NCBI GenBank assembly: GCA_947489705.1
Contig: CANLEQ010000004.1
Location: 161,820 to 225,819 of the forward strand
Source: an uncultured Paracoccaceae bacterium
GTDB lineage: Bacteria; Pseudomonadota; Alphaproteobacteria; Rhodobacterales; Rhodobacteraceae
DNA: 64,000 bases
Direction: 5' to 3'
A program made the translations under genes and the position numbers. Numbering within the stretch: the stretch's first letter is position 1; the number at the start of each line of letters is the position of its first letter. Positions 47,925 to 57,149 of the stretch are shown here, one piece after another. The notes beneath the pieces were generated by a model. It saw only the letters and a program-made list of their open reading frames with translations. It was not told the DNA's origin and did not search any database.

Positions 47925-49322
47925 ATGAGCGATCCGCTGCGACTGGGCTGGGAAGAATGGATCGGCCTGCCCGATCTGGGGCTGCCTGCGCTCAAGGCGA
48001 AGGTGGATACGGGCGCCAAGACGAGCGCGCTGCACGCGTCGGACATCGAACCTTTCGGGCCCGCAGCAAAGCCCAAGGTCCGTTTCCTGATGCACCCGAT
48101 CCCCAACCGCCCCGAACTGGCGATCCCCTGCTCCGCGCCGGTCATCGACCGTCGCGACGTGACCTCCAGCAACGGCGAGGCGGAACTCCGCTACGTCATC
48201 GAGACCGAGATGGCGGTGGGCGAGCAGCGCTGGCCGGTCGAACTCACCCTGACCGATCGCGGTTCGATGCAGTACCGGATGCTCCTCGGTCGGCAGGCCT
48301 TCTCGGACGATGTCGTCGTCGTTCCCAACGAATCGTTCTGCCAGCCGCAGCTGACCTACGATGTCTATTCCAGTGCGAAGGTCCGCGAGGTCGCGCCGGA
48401 CCGCGCGTTGAGGATCGCCGTGATGAGCCGCGAGCCCATGAGCTATTCGACCAAGCGGCTGGTTTCCGAAGGCGAGAGCCGCGGCCATACGGTCGAGGTG
48501 ATCGACACGCTGCGCTGCTACATGACCTTGAACGCGCTCAGCCCCGAGATCCATTACGACGGCAAGCGGTTGCCCCGCTACGACGCGGTGATCCCGCGCG
48601 TGGGCGCATCGATCACGCCCTACGGCACCGCCATCATCCGTCAGTTCGAGACGATCGGCACATGGTGCATCAACGGCAGCGACGGGATCACCGCATCGCG
48701 CGACAAGCTCCATGCCCATCAGGTGCTGGCGCGCCAGAAGATCGGCATGCCGACGACCGCCTTCGCGGCTTCCCCCAAGGATACCGCGAACCTGATCACC
48801 CTCGTGGGCAACGCGCCGCTGATCGTGAAGCTGCTGGAATCGACCCAAGGCAAGGGCGTGGTTCTCGCCGAGACCAAGAAGGCCGCCGAATCCGTCATCA
48901 GCGCCTTTCGCGGCCTGCGTGCGAATTTTCTCGTGCAGAACTTCGTCAAGGAGGCGGCCGGCGAGGATATCCGCTGCCTCGTCCTCGACGGTCGGGTCGT
49001 GGCATCCATCAAGCGGACGAGCGCCGGCGGCGATTTCCGGTCGAACCTGCATCTGGGCGGGACGGCCGAGGCCGTGCGGATCACCCGGACGGAGCGCGAG
49101 ACAGCGCAGCGCGCGGCAAAGGCCTTCGGGCTTGGCCTCGCGGGCGTCGATCTGCTGCGGGCGAGCGATGGGCCCAAGGTGCTCGAGGTCAATTCCTCGC
49201 CCGGCCTCGAAGGCGTCGAGCGGGCAAGCAAGCGCGACATCGCGGGGGCGCTCTACGACATGATCGAGAAGCGTGTCCGCCCCGCCCCTGTGCGCAAGTC
49301 CCGCGCCGCCAAGGCGGAATAG
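47925..49322 (+). CDS. ATP-dependent zinc protease-like domain fused to RimK-like ATP-grasp ligase
   Basis: 465-aa two-domain protein. Residues about 5-145 form the retropepsin-like RimB/'ATP-dependent zinc protease' domain, with the aspartic-protease-like signature KVDTGAKTSALHASD and MLLGRQAF. From about 160 to 440 it is RimK-like ATP-grasp (RVGASITPYGTAIIRQFE, LKLLESTQGKGVVLAE in the ATP site, FVKEAAGEDIRCLVLDG, and metal-binding VLEVNSSPGLEG). RimK adds glutamates to ribosomal protein S6 or makes poly-glutamate; RimB is its modulator. An AAAAGGAG site supports the ATG at 47925. The tail is Lys/Arg-rich. Confidence 0.88.
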   Translation: MSDPLRLGWEEWIGLPDLGLPALKAKVDTGAKTSALHASDIEPFGPAAKPKVRFLMHPIPNRPELAIPCSAPVIDRRDVTSSNGEAELRYVIETEMAVGEQRWPVELTLTDRGSMQYRMLLGRQAFSDDVVVVPNESFCQPQLTYDVYSSAKVREVAPDRALRIAVMSREPMSYSTKRLVSEGESRGHTVEVIDTLRCYMTLNALSPEIHYDGKRLPRYDAVIPRVGASITPYGTAIIRQFETIGTWCINGSDGITASRDKLHAHQVLARQKIGMPTTAFAASPKDTANLITLVGNAPLIVKLLESTQGKGVVLAETKKAAESVISAFRGLRANFLVQNFVKEAAGEDIRCLVLDGRVVASIKRTSAGGDFRSNLHLGGTAEAVRITRTERETAQRAAKAFGLGLAGVDLLRASDGPKVLEVNSSPGLEGVERASKRDIAGALYDMIEKRVRPAPVRKSRAAKAE

Positions 49323-49440
49323 GACGGACGCAAGTCGTTCGCGCACGACGTACCGAAGTGTTCCTGCCACGGGGCTAGACGGCGCAGGCTCGAATTCCTA
49401 TGTTTTCAATCAATCGGACCTATTCCCCGGAAGGATCCCC

Positions 49441-49809
49441 ATGAGCAGCACCCAAACCGATCCGCAGTTGGAAGGCGCGCCTCTGATCCGCCCGTCCTCG
49501 ACCGATCATCCGCTTCACGAACAGGTCGTCGAAGCATGTCGCAGCGTCTATGACCCGGAAATCCCCGTCAATATCTACGATCTCGGGCTCGTCTACACGA
49601 TCCTGATCAATGACGAGAACGAGGTGCATGTCGTGATGACGCTGACGGCGCCGGGCTGCCCCGTAGCGGGCGAGATGCCGGGCTGGGTCGCCGAGGCGAT
49701 CGAGCCGCTCCCGGGGGTGAAACATGTCGACGTGGAACTCACCTGGTCGCCGCCCTGGGGCATGGACATGATGTCCGACGAGGCACGTCTGGAGCTTGGG
49801 TTCATGTAA
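49441..49809 (+). CDS. SufT-like (DUF59/MIP18) iron-sulfur assembly protein
   Basis: 122-aa protein with one MIP18/DUF59 domain, a group that helps mature Fe-S proteins (SufT, the PaaD family, eukaryotic CIA2). The core is VVEACRSVYDPEIPVNIYDLGLVYTI followed by MTLTAPGCPVAGEMPG with the conserved Cys, then VKHVDVELTWSPPWGMDMMS. The ATG at 49441 follows a GGAAGGA site. In many bacteria this protein closes the suf operon; here it is alone, with an A-type carrier gene 1.4 kb downstream. Confidence 0.86.
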   Translation: MSSTQTDPQLEGAPLIRPSSTDHPLHEQVVEACRSVYDPEIPVNIYDLGLVYTILINDENEVHVVMTLTAPGCPVAGEMPGWVAEAIEPLPGVKHVDVELTWSPPWGMDMMSDEARLELGFM

Positions 49810-49828
49810 TCCTTTCGCGCATCACGGC

Positions 49829-49900
49829 GTTGTGAAAGTGTTACCTGATCGTGTCCGAACCGTTACGTCGGGCGCGCAAACGGAACCGAGGTTTCACAAC
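49829..49900. repeat. Spaced inverted repeat upstream of the glycerophosphodiesterase gene
   Basis: GTTGTGAAA (49829-49837) is repeated as its exact complement TTTCACAAC (49892-49900), arms 63 bp apart, in the 106-bp leader of the phosphodiesterase gene. The 63-bp spacing is about six helical turns, so it could be a pair of operator half-sites, or a chance match. Confidence 0.4.
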
Positions 49901-49915
49901 AAGAGAGTTCGCCAC

Positions 49916-51130
49916 ATGCGCAACACTGCACCGCTCTGTATCGCCGCGTTGATGACGGCCCTGCCTGCCGCGGCCCAGGATTCCGGCAACGGACCGGCAC
50001 TGTCCTATGGCAACCGGCCCGCATATCTTGTCGACAAGCTCCCGGATGGCGAGCTCAAGGACACGCTGATGTCCTGTGCGGGTCAGACCCCCGAGCGGAC
50101 CGGCTTCTCGGTCGGCCATCGCGGCGCGCCGCTGATGTTTCCCGAGCATACCGTCGAGTCGAACCGCGCCGCAGCGCAGATGGGGGCGGGTGTCTTGGAA
50201 TGCGACGTGGCGTTTACCGAGGATCTGGAACTGGTCTGCCGCCATGCCCAGAACGACCTGCACACGACGACGAACATCCTGACGACCGACCTCGCATCCG
50301 AATGCACGCAGGCCTTCACACCGGCCGAAGGCGAGACGGCGGCCAGCGCGGAATGTCGCACCTCCGACATCACGCTCGAGGAATTCAGGACCTTGTCGCC
50401 CAAGATGGACAGCTTCGACGCCAAGGCGACGACGGCCGAGGAATTCCAGGGCGGCGTCGCGCCCTGGCGCACGACGCTCTACGCCGAGGGCGCGCATTTG
50501 ATGACCCACGCGGAATCGATCGAGCTCTTCGATTCCTACGGTACCGACTTCACTCCCGAGCTGAAGACGCCCGTCGTCGACATGCCCTTCGAGGGGTTCA
50601 GCCAGCAGGATTATGCGCAGAAGCTGATCGACGAATACAAGGCGGCGGGCATCGAGCCGTCGCGCGTCTGGCCGCAGAGCTTCGTTCTCGACGACGTTCT
50701 CTACTGGATCGAGGCCGAGCCCGAATTCGGCGCGCAGGCCGTCTTCCTTGTCGAATGGACCGAAGGCTTCGACGAGCAGGATCCCGAAACCTGGCAGGAA
50801 GATTTTGCCTCGCTCGCCGAGCAGGGCGTGAATTACCTGGCCCCGTCGATCAACATGCTTTTGACGGTCGAGGATGGTGAGATGGCTGCGTCGGCATACG
50901 CCAAGGCGGCGAAGGGTGCCGGGCTGAACCTCATCGCCTGGACGTTGGAGCGCTCTGGCCCGCTGGCCGAAGGCGGAGGATGGTATTTCGAATCCGTGAA
51001 CGACGTGATCGACAATGATGCCGACTACCTCGAGGCGCTGCACGTGCTGGCGCAGGACGTGGGCGTCGACGCCGTGTTCTCCGACTGGCCGGCGACCGTG
51101 ACCTACTACGCCAACTGCTACGGTCTCTGA
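49916..51130 (+). CDS. Secreted glycerophosphodiester phosphodiesterase
   Basis: 404-aa periplasmic enzyme that releases glycerol-3-phosphate from deacylated phospholipids, probably for phosphate or carbon scavenging. Residues 1-21 are a signal peptide (PLCIAALMTALPAAAQ). The GDPD active site is visible: His in SVGHRGAPLMFPEHTVES, Glu-x-Asp in GVLECDVAFTEDLELVCRH with the second His. Between the core motifs lies a long insertion rich in Thr/Glu, as in GlpQ-type members, which are longer than the cytosolic UgpQ type. The ATG at 49916 has a GAGAG site. An inverted repeat lies in its leader. Confidence 0.9.
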   Translation: MRNTAPLCIAALMTALPAAAQDSGNGPALSYGNRPAYLVDKLPDGELKDTLMSCAGQTPERTGFSVGHRGAPLMFPEHTVESNRAAAQMGAGVLECDVAFTEDLELVCRHAQNDLHTTTNILTTDLASECTQAFTPAEGETAASAECRTSDITLEEFRTLSPKMDSFDAKATTAEEFQGGVAPWRTTLYAEGAHLMTHAESIELFDSYGTDFTPELKTPVVDMPFEGFSQQDYAQKLIDEYKAAGIEPSRVWPQSFVLDDVLYWIEAEPEFGAQAVFLVEWTEGFDEQDPETWQEDFASLAEQGVNYLAPSINMLLTVEDGEMAASAYAKAAKGAGLNLIAWTLERSGPLAEGGGWYFESVNDVIDNDADYLEALHVLAQDVGVDAVFSDWPATVTYYANCYGL

Positions 51131-51131
51131 T

Positions 51132-51156
51132 CCGCCCGTGACGACCGCGCGGGCGG
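51132..51156 (+). terminator. Weak hairpin after the phosphodiesterase gene
   Basis: CCGCCCG (51132-51138) and CGGGCGG (51150-51156) form a 7-bp stem with an 11-base loop two bases past the stop codon. No T-tract follows, so it is at best a weak or Rho-assisted stop. Confidence 0.35.
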
Positions 51157-51244
51157 CGATGGTTGCCCGCGTACCCTTTCCGCCCCTTGAGGCACGGGTT
51201 CGCGCCCCTTACATTGAGGGCGAGGAACCGAAAGGATCATCCAA

Positions 51245-51625
51245 ATGTTCGCCATCCCGGGCAAACAAGCCGTCACCATCACCCCAGCCGCTGAAAAACA
51301 GATCACCAAGCTCATGGCCCGCGATGGTCATAAAGGGCTCCGCATCGGCGTCAAGAAGGGTGGCTGTGCAGGTATGGAATACACCATGGACTACGTGTCC
51401 GAGGTCGATCCGCATGACGAGGTCGTCGAGCAGGGCGCCGCCCGCGTGATGATCGCGCCGATGGCCCAGATGTTCCTCTTCGGCACGGAGATAGACTACG
51501 AGATCAGCCTGCTGGAATCCGGGTTCCGGTTCCGGAACCCAAATGTGGCCGACGCATGCGGCTGCGGTGAGTCGATCAAGTTCAAAGATGTGGAAGAACT
51601 GGCCACCGAGCGGCAGGGATCCTGA
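51245..51625 (+). CDS. A-type iron-sulfur cluster carrier (HesB/IscA/SufA family)
   Basis: 126-aa Fe-S carrier that passes clusters to apoproteins. The three family cysteines are present: one in GVKKGGCAGMEY, two in ADACGCGESIKF near the C terminus. The GLRIGVKKGG lead-in and LLESGFRFRNPN sequence are characteristic. Start ATG with a GAAAGGAT site. The cysteine spacing fits SufA/IscA/ErpA but does not tell them apart. It lies 115 bp after the phosphodiesterase and is convergent with ispG, an Fe-S enzyme. Confidence 0.92.
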   Translation: MFAIPGKQAVTITPAAEKQITKLMARDGHKGLRIGVKKGGCAGMEYTMDYVSEVDPHDEVVEQGAARVMIAPMAQMFLFGTEIDYEISLLESGFRFRNPNVADACGCGESIKFKDVEELATERQGS

Positions 51626-51757
51626 CCGCTACCGGGTCCAATGGCGCGAGCGCGTATACGCGCCGTATTATTCGGCACTGCGTATGCCGCCGAAACTCCC
51701 CACCATAGTGCAGTCGAGAGACCACGGGATCACAGTCGAACGGGGCTTGCACGCCGC

Positions 51758-52885
51758 TCATTCTGCGGCGGCAGGCACCTCTTCCGCGTCGATCCGTGCG
51801 GCACGCTCTTCGACCTGTTCGACGATGTGATCGATCATCTGCGCATTCGATAGCTTGTGGCTCTGCTTGCCCGCCAGATAGACCATTCCTGACCCGGCAC
51901 CCCCGCCGGTGAACCCGACATCCGTCATGAGTGCCTCGCCCGGCCCGTTGACCACGCAGCCGATGATGGAGAGGCTCATCGGCGTCTTGATATGTGCGAG
52001 GCGTTCTTCGAGGATCTCGACGGTCTTGATCACATCGAAGCCCTGCCGCGCACAGCTGGGGCATGAGATGATGTTGACGCCGCGATGCCTGAGGCCGAGC
52101 GACTTCAGGATCTCGTAACCCACGCGCACCTCTTCGACCGGATCGGCCGACAGGCTCACGCGCAACGTATCGCCGATCCCCATCCAAAGAAGATTGCCGA
52201 GCCCCACGGCGGATTTGACGGTCCCCGCATTGAGGCTTCCCGCCTCGGTGATGCCGAGATGGATCGGCGCGTCGGTGGCATCGGCGATCCCCTGATAGGC
52301 CGCCGCACTGAGAAAGACGTCGCTGGCCTTCACGCTGATCTTGAACTCGTGGAAATCGTTGTCCTGCAGGATCCGGATATGATCGAGCGCAGATTCGACC
52401 ATGGCGTCAGGGCACGGCTCGCCGTATTTTTCGAGCAGGTCTCGCTCGAGGCTGCCGGCGTTGACGCCGATCCGGATGGAGCAGCCGTTGTCGCGTGCGG
52501 CGCTGATTACCTCCCGGACGCGTTTCTCGTCGCCGATATTGCCGGGGTTGATCCGGAGGCACCCTGCCCCCGCCTCTGCGGCCTCGATCGCGCGCTTATA
52601 GTGGAAGTGAATGTCGGCCACGATCGGGACCGGACTTTCGCGGCAGACCGTCTTGAGCGCCTTGGTCGCAGCCTCGTCCGGGCAGGAGACGCGAACGATG
52701 TCCGCGCCTGCCTCGGCACAGTCGAAAACCTGCTTCAACGTCGCCGACGCGTCTCCGGAATCGGTGTTCGTCATGGTCTGAACCGCGATCGGAGCATCGC
52801 CGCCGACCGGAACGTTACCGACCATGATCTTGCGCGACTTGCGGCGATAGATGTTCTTCCAGGGGCGAACAGCGTTCAGCGACAT
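51758..52885 (-). CDS. ispG: 4-hydroxy-3-methylbut-2-en-1-yl diphosphate synthase
   Basis: 375-aa Fe-S enzyme of the MEP isoprenoid pathway that opens the cyclic diphosphate ring to give HMBPP. N-terminal TIM barrel with [19 protein letters not shown] and [19 protein letters not shown]. The C-terminal Fe-S domain has the two cysteines of [12 protein letters not shown] and the third in [12 protein letters not shown] with its Glu. Length is typical of the short bacterial form. It follows rodZ on the same strand (73 bp), a neighbourhood conserved in many proteobacteria. Confidence 0.97.
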   Translation of the reverse strand: MSLNAVRPWKNIYRRKSRKIMVGNVPVGGDAPIAVQTMTNTDSGDASATLKQVFDCAEAGADIVRVSCPDEAATKALKTVCRESPVPIVADIHFHYKRAIEAAEAGAGCLRINPGNIGDEKRVREVISAARDNGCSIRIGVNAGSLERDLLEKYGEPCPDAMVESALDHIRILQDNDFHEFKISVKASDVFLSAAAYQGIADATDAPIHLGITEAGSLNAGTVKSAVGLGNLLWMGIGDTLRVSLSADPVEEVRVGYEILKSLGLRHRGVNIISCPSCARQGFDVIKTVEILEERLAHIKTPMSLSIIGCVVNGPGEALMTDVGFTGGGAGSGMVYLAGKQSHKLSNAQMIDHIVEQVEERAARIDAEEVPAAAE

Positions 52886-52958
52886 GCGAAGGCTCCGAAA
52901 ATTGGCTCGGCTACAGATCTAGTCGCTCCGAAAGGCCGTGCCAACCGAAGGCCGGGAT

Positions 52959-54224
52959 TTATTGGCCGCGTTCGCCGGTCGCGACGGGTGGCACCGGCGC
53001 GGCCTGCATTTCGGCGATGACGCGCTCCAGAGCCTGATCGGCCGAGATATCGGCGGTCTGATAGGTTTCGGCCAGGTTTTCCGCGCTGAGCGAAAGGTTG
53101 CCCGTCACTTGTCCGGTGGGACCCGCGGGGCCATAAGGTGTCCCGTTCACGGCAAAATAGAGCGCGCCCGACTCGCCTGTACGCAATATCGCCGGCTCTT
53201 CGGTCGCCGGCAGGACGAACGTGTCGCCTTCCTGCATGATCTGCTCGTAGATCGTCGTCCCGTCGGCCGAGCGGACCCTGACCCAGGAGGGCCGGACCGC
53301 CATAAGCACCACCTCGGGCACGTCGTCCGACACGACCTGAACGCCCGAGGGCGGCGCTTCCTGCTCCGCGCGGGGTTCCGCTTCCGCGACAAGAAGGGCA
53401 TCGTCGCTCGGCGCGACCGCGAGATCTATTGGGGCATCGAGCTCGGTCTCGACGGTTCCGAAGCCGCCAAACGCGCTGAGTTCGCGTGGGTCGAGATTGG
53501 CAATGGGCCCGTCGCGCGCAACGAGGACCGGCACGTCGAGGGCCTCGGGGCGATAGAGGCGATCGAAGTTTTCGTTCTCCGCCACGGCGATCGCTGCGGT
53601 ATCGCCGTCCTCTGCATCCTCGGAGACGGGCCGCGCGCTGTCGAGCGGATCGATATCGGCCACGACCGCGGGCGCCTGATCTACGGGGACCACCTGGACC
53701 TTCTGGACCTCGTGGAGCACGGCATAACCGCCATAGCCGATGAGCCCGATCAACCCCAGAAGAACGCAGACGGATCCGATCGCCCCCGGCTCGACGCGCG
53801 ACAGAAAGCTTTCGCCGCGCGGAGTGAACCCGAGATGCGAGTCGAGAAACGGGTCGCGGGAGTGCTGCGGGATCTGCGCCTCCCGGCGTTTCGACGATGC
53901 CGCCTCGCTCATCCCGTGCGCAGTCTGGAAATTGCTTTCGACGCAGAACGCCTTGAAGGCCCAATCGGGATCCATTTCCAGATAGCGCGCGTAAGACCGG
54001 ACATAACCCGCGATGAAGCCAGGCGTCTCGAAGGCCGACGGATCCGCATTCTCGATTGCGGCGATATAGGTCGCCTTGATCTTCAGCTCGCGCTGGACGT
54101 CGAGAAGGGACTTGCCGAGGGTCGCGCGCTCGCCACGCATCACATCGCCCAGCCGGAGATCGAACGCGTCGAATCCCTTGATCTCGGCCTCTTCAGCTTC
54201 CTGCTGGCGGAAACGCCTGATCAT
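52959..54224 (-). CDS. rodZ: RodZ-like cell-shape protein (HTH_25 plus DUF4115)
   Basis: 421-aa bitopic membrane protein linking MreB filaments to the cell-wall elongation machinery. Residues about 20-95 form the cytoplasmic HTH_25 domain (GKSLLDVQRELKIKATYIAAIE and GFIAGYVRSYARYLEMD), the MreB-binding part. A single membrane segment at about 147-170 is followed by a long acidic periplasmic linker. The C-terminal DUF4115 (from about 330, MAVRPSWVRVRSADGTTIYEQIM) is beta-rich. I placed the start at 54224 with a GAGAGG site. It precedes ispG. Confidence 0.88.
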   Translation of the reverse strand: MIRRFRQQEAEEAEIKGFDAFDLRLGDVMRGERATLGKSLLDVQRELKIKATYIAAIENADPSAFETPGFIAGYVRSYARYLEMDPDWAFKAFCVESNFQTAHGMSEAASSKRREAQIPQHSRDPFLDSHLGFTPRGESFLSRVEPGAIGSVCVLLGLIGLIGYGGYAVLHEVQKVQVVPVDQAPAVVADIDPLDSARPVSEDAEDGDTAAIAVAENENFDRLYRPEALDVPVLVARDGPIANLDPRELSAFGGFGTVETELDAPIDLAVAPSDDALLVAEAEPRAEQEAPPSGVQVVSDDVPEVVLMAVRPSWVRVRSADGTTIYEQIMQEGDTFVLPATEEPAILRTGESGALYFAVNGTPYGPAGPTGQVTGNLSLSAENLAETYQTADISADQALERVIAEMQAAPVPPVATGERGQ

Positions 54225-54359
54225 GTCCCGCACCTCTCGCCTTATACGTGCACCGTGCCGTGTCGAAATCGCGGTGTCCCACCCGTGATTCGGCCCGGAG
54301 CCGCTGTTTTGAGAGCAGCCTAGCACGGGATGGACCTGCGCCAATACTCGTTTTACGGG

Positions 54360-55592
54360 TTATGCGCTCATCTCGGCGCGATTCAGCGCACATTGCGACC
54401 AAAGCGCGTCCATTGCCGCGACGAGCGCATCGATCTCGCGGGGACCGTGCACCGGCGACGGGGTGAACCTCAGCCGTTCCGTCCCGCGTGGCACCGTCGG
54501 GAAATTGATCGGCTGGACGTAGATCCCGAAATCCTCGAGCAACATGTCCGACATCAACTTGCAATGTACCGGATTGCCGACATGCACGGGCACGATGTGG
54601 CTGCCGTGGTCGATGAGCGGCAGGCCAAGCCCTTTCAGCCGCATCTTGAGCGTTCGCGCCTGCGATTGGTGGGCGGCACGCAGATCCGGGTCCCCCTTCA
54701 GGTGCCGCACCGACGCGGCCGCCCCCGCGGCGGTAGAAGGCGTGAGCGACGTGGTGAAGATGAAGCCCGGTGCGTAGGAGCGGATCGCGTCGCACAGTTT
54801 GGCGGACGCTGCGATATAGCCTCCCATGACGCCATAGGCCTTCGCCAAGGTCCCGTTCAGGATGTCGATGCGCGACGCGAGACCGTCGCGCTCGGTCACG
54901 CCGCCCCCGCGGGGCCCGTACATGCCGACCGCGTGCACCTCGTCGAGATAGGTCAGGGCGCCGAATTCCTCGGCCAGATCGCAGATCGCCCCGATCGGCC
55001 CGAAATCGCCATCCATCGAATAGATCGATTCGAACGCGATGAGTTTCGGCGCCGCCGGGTCGTCCGCAGCCAGCAATTCGCGCAGATGCTCGACATCGTT
55101 GTGACGGAAAATGCGCTTGGCGCCGCCGTTGCGGCGCACGCCTTCGATCATCGAAGCGTGGTTCAACGCATCGGAATAGATGATGAGGCCCGGCAGGATC
55201 TTGGGAAGCGTGCTCAACGTGGCGTCGTTGGCGATATAGGCCGAGGTGAAAAGAAGGGCCTGCTCCTTGCCATGAAGGTCCGCAAGCTCGGCCTCGAGCC
55301 GCTTGTGATAGACGGTCGTGCCCGAAATGTTGCGCGTGCCGCCCGACCCCGCGCCCACCGCGTCGAGGGCCTCGTGCATCGCGCGAAGAACCACGGGATG
55401 CTGACCCATCCCCAGATAATCATTTCCGCACCAGACGGTTACAGGACGTTCCGACCCGTCGGGCCGCGTCCATGTCGCGTGCGGAAAATTGCCCCGCTCA
55501 CGCGCGATGTCGATGAAGGTGCGGTAGCGTCCTTCTTCGTGGAGCTTCGAGAGGGCGGCGTCGATCGAGCTTTCATAGGACAAGGGGGGCAC
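54360..55592 (-). CDS. hemA: 5-aminolevulinate synthase
   Basis: 410-aa PLP enzyme condensing glycine and succinyl-CoA to 5-aminolevulinate, the C4 route to heme that marks alphaproteobacteria. The PLP lysine lies in [14 protein letters not shown]. Upstream are the substrate stretch [39 protein letters not shown], and [16 protein letters not shown]. The GTG at 55592 ([15 protein letters not shown]) with a GAAGGAAG site matches the family N terminus; upstream in-frame Met codons are poor. It is divergent from the M20 peptidase. Confidence 0.97.
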   Translation of the reverse strand: MPPLSYESSIDAALSKLHEEGRYRTFIDIARERGNFPHATWTRPDGSERPVTVWCGNDYLGMGQHPVVLRAMHEALDAVGAGSGGTRNISGTTVYHKRLEAELADLHGKEQALLFTSAYIANDATLSTLPKILPGLIIYSDALNHASMIEGVRRNGGAKRIFRHNDVEHLRELLAADDPAAPKLIAFESIYSMDGDFGPIGAICDLAEEFGALTYLDEVHAVGMYGPRGGGVTERDGLASRIDILNGTLAKAYGVMGGYIAASAKLCDAIRSYAPGFIFTTSLTPSTAAGAAASVRHLKGDPDLRAAHQSQARTLKMRLKGLGLPLIDHGSHIVPVHVGNPVHCKLMSDMLLEDFGIYVQPINFPTVPRGTERLRFTPSPVHGPREIDALVAAMDALWSQCALNRAEMSA

Positions 55593-55674
55593 GCTTCCTT
55601 CTTGGTCAGTGCCTCTAGATAGACCCAAATCACGGGGTTTTACAGGGTGCAATTTGCCGCCCCCTCGGTCACGC

Positions 55675-55702
55675 TGGACTGTGTCCCGATCCCTGCTAGG
55701 GT
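55675..55702 (+). promoter_or_regulatory. Candidate promoter of the M20 peptidase gene
   Basis: TGGACT (55675-55680) and TAGGGT (55697-55702), spacer 16, with a TGC just before the -10 (extended -10 type), end about 33 bp before the start codon. The hexamers are moderate matches only. Confidence 0.3.
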
Positions 55703-55734
55703 CGCGCCGATTTTTCCCGAACCGGAGCCCTGCG

Positions 55735-57105
55735 ATGAGCCTTGATGCCGTTCTGTCGAAGATCGACGAAGATCTGGATGCTGCGATCGAGCGGCTCATG
55801 ACGTTCATGCGCATTCCGTCGATCTCGACCGATCCCGCCTACGATGCGGAGGTCGCAAAGGCGGCCGACTGGCTCGTCCGCGATCTCGAGAGTTTCGGGG
55901 TCACGGCACGCGCGCACGAGACGCCGGGCCATCCGATGGTCGTCGGACATGGGGGCGAGAGTGGCCGGTCCGTTCTCTTCTACGGTCATTACGACGTGCA
56001 GCCGGTCGATCCGCTGGAGCTCTGGGACCACGACCCGTTCGAGCCGCGCGTCGAGGAGACGCCGGCAGGGACCGTGATCCGTGGACGCGGAGCCGCCGAC
56101 GACAAGGGCCAGCTCATGACCTTCGTCGAGGCGTGCCGTGCCTGGAAGGCCGCCCACGGAACCCTGCCCGCGCGCCTCACCTTCCTCTTCGAAGGCGAGG
56201 AGGAATCGGGATCTCCCTCTTTGGTGCCGTTCCTCGAAAGCCAGCGCGATCACCTCAAATCCGATCTGGCGCTGATCTGCGATACCGGCCTCTACGGCAC
56301 CGACACGCCCGCTATCACCACGATGCTGCGCGGGCTGCTCGGCGAGGAGATCGTGATCGAAGGCCCATCGAAGGACCTGCATTCCGGATCCTTCGGCGGC
56401 CCCGCCATGAACCCGATCCGGGTACTGGCGCGCATCTTGGCAAGCCTGCACGATTCGTCCGGAAGGGTGACCGTGCCCGGCTTCTACGACGACGTCGAAG
56501 AAATTTCGGACGAGGTACAGCGGCAGTGGGATGCGCTGGACTTCGATGCGCAGGGCTTTCTCGGGGCGGTCGGGCTGTCTCACCCGGCGGGCGAGGCCGA
56601 TCGGTCGGCGCTGCAACAGATCTGGGCGCGGCCGACCTGCGAGATCAACGGCATCAAGGGCGGCTATGCGGGGGCCGGCTTCAAGACGGTTCTGCCCGCG
56701 CAGGCCAGCGCAAAGATCAGTTTCCGGCTGGTCGCGTCGCAGGACCCGGCAAAGGTCCGCGCGGCGTTCCGCCGGATGGTGAGCGACGCCCTGCCCCCAG
56801 ATTGCACCGTCCGCTTCCACGAACACGGGGCCGCACCCGCAAGCCGGATGGATATCTCCGACCCCGCCTTCGAAGCCGCGCGTCTGGCGCTGAGCGAGGA
56901 ATGGCCGCATGAGGCCGCGTATGTGGGGGCCGGAGGATCGATCCCGGTGGCGGGCCATATGCAACAAATCCTGGGTATCGATTCGATGCTCATCGGGTTC
57001 GGAAGGGACGACGACCAGATCCATTCGCCGAACGAGAAATACGACATGACCTGCTTCCATCGGGGAATTCGATCCTGGGCGCGTATCCTGGCCACGCTCG
57101 CGTAA
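55735..57105 (+). CDS. M20 family dipeptidase/metallopeptidase
   Basis: 456-aa zinc-dependent exopeptidase of the CNDP/ArgE group. Zinc ligands are His and Asp in [14 protein letters not shown], bridging Asp in [13 protein letters not shown], the catalytic Glu pair in [12 protein letters not shown], and the final His near [13 protein letters not shown]. The dimerisation domain lies at about residues 185-330. No signal peptide, so it is cytosolic. GGAG precedes the ATG. It probably hydrolyses dipeptides, but the natural substrate is unknown. Confidence 0.88.
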   Translation: MSLDAVLSKIDEDLDAAIERLMTFMRIPSISTDPAYDAEVAKAADWLVRDLESFGVTARAHETPGHPMVVGHGGESGRSVLFYGHYDVQPVDPLELWDHDPFEPRVEETPAGTVIRGRGAADDKGQLMTFVEACRAWKAAHGTLPARLTFLFEGEEESGSPSLVPFLESQRDHLKSDLALICDTGLYGTDTPAITTMLRGLLGEEIVIEGPSKDLHSGSFGGPAMNPIRVLARILASLHDSSGRVTVPGFYDDVEEISDEVQRQWDALDFDAQGFLGAVGLSHPAGEADRSALQQIWARPTCEINGIKGGYAGAGFKTVLPAQASAKISFRLVASQDPAKVRAAFRRMVSDALPPDCTVRFHEHGAAPASRMDISDPAFEAARLALSEEWPHEAAYVGAGGSIPVAGHMQQILGIDSMLIGFGRDDDQIHSPNEKYDMTCFHRGIRSWARILATLA

Positions 57106-57149
57106 GTTTTCCCGACCGGGTCTTTTTTTCGAAATTCGCAAGGCGTACC

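Noticed and set aside
51650..51663. 14-bp perfect palindrome GCGCGTATACGCGC between the A-type carrier and ispG stops
   Set aside because: A gapless palindrome in GC-rich DNA between convergent genes; no T-tract and no second copy seen, so no function can be claimed.
57111..57130. Possible intrinsic terminator after the M20 peptidase (CCCGACCGGG then seven T)
   Set aside because: The T-run is good but the stem is only 3-4 bp with almost no loop, too weak to call.
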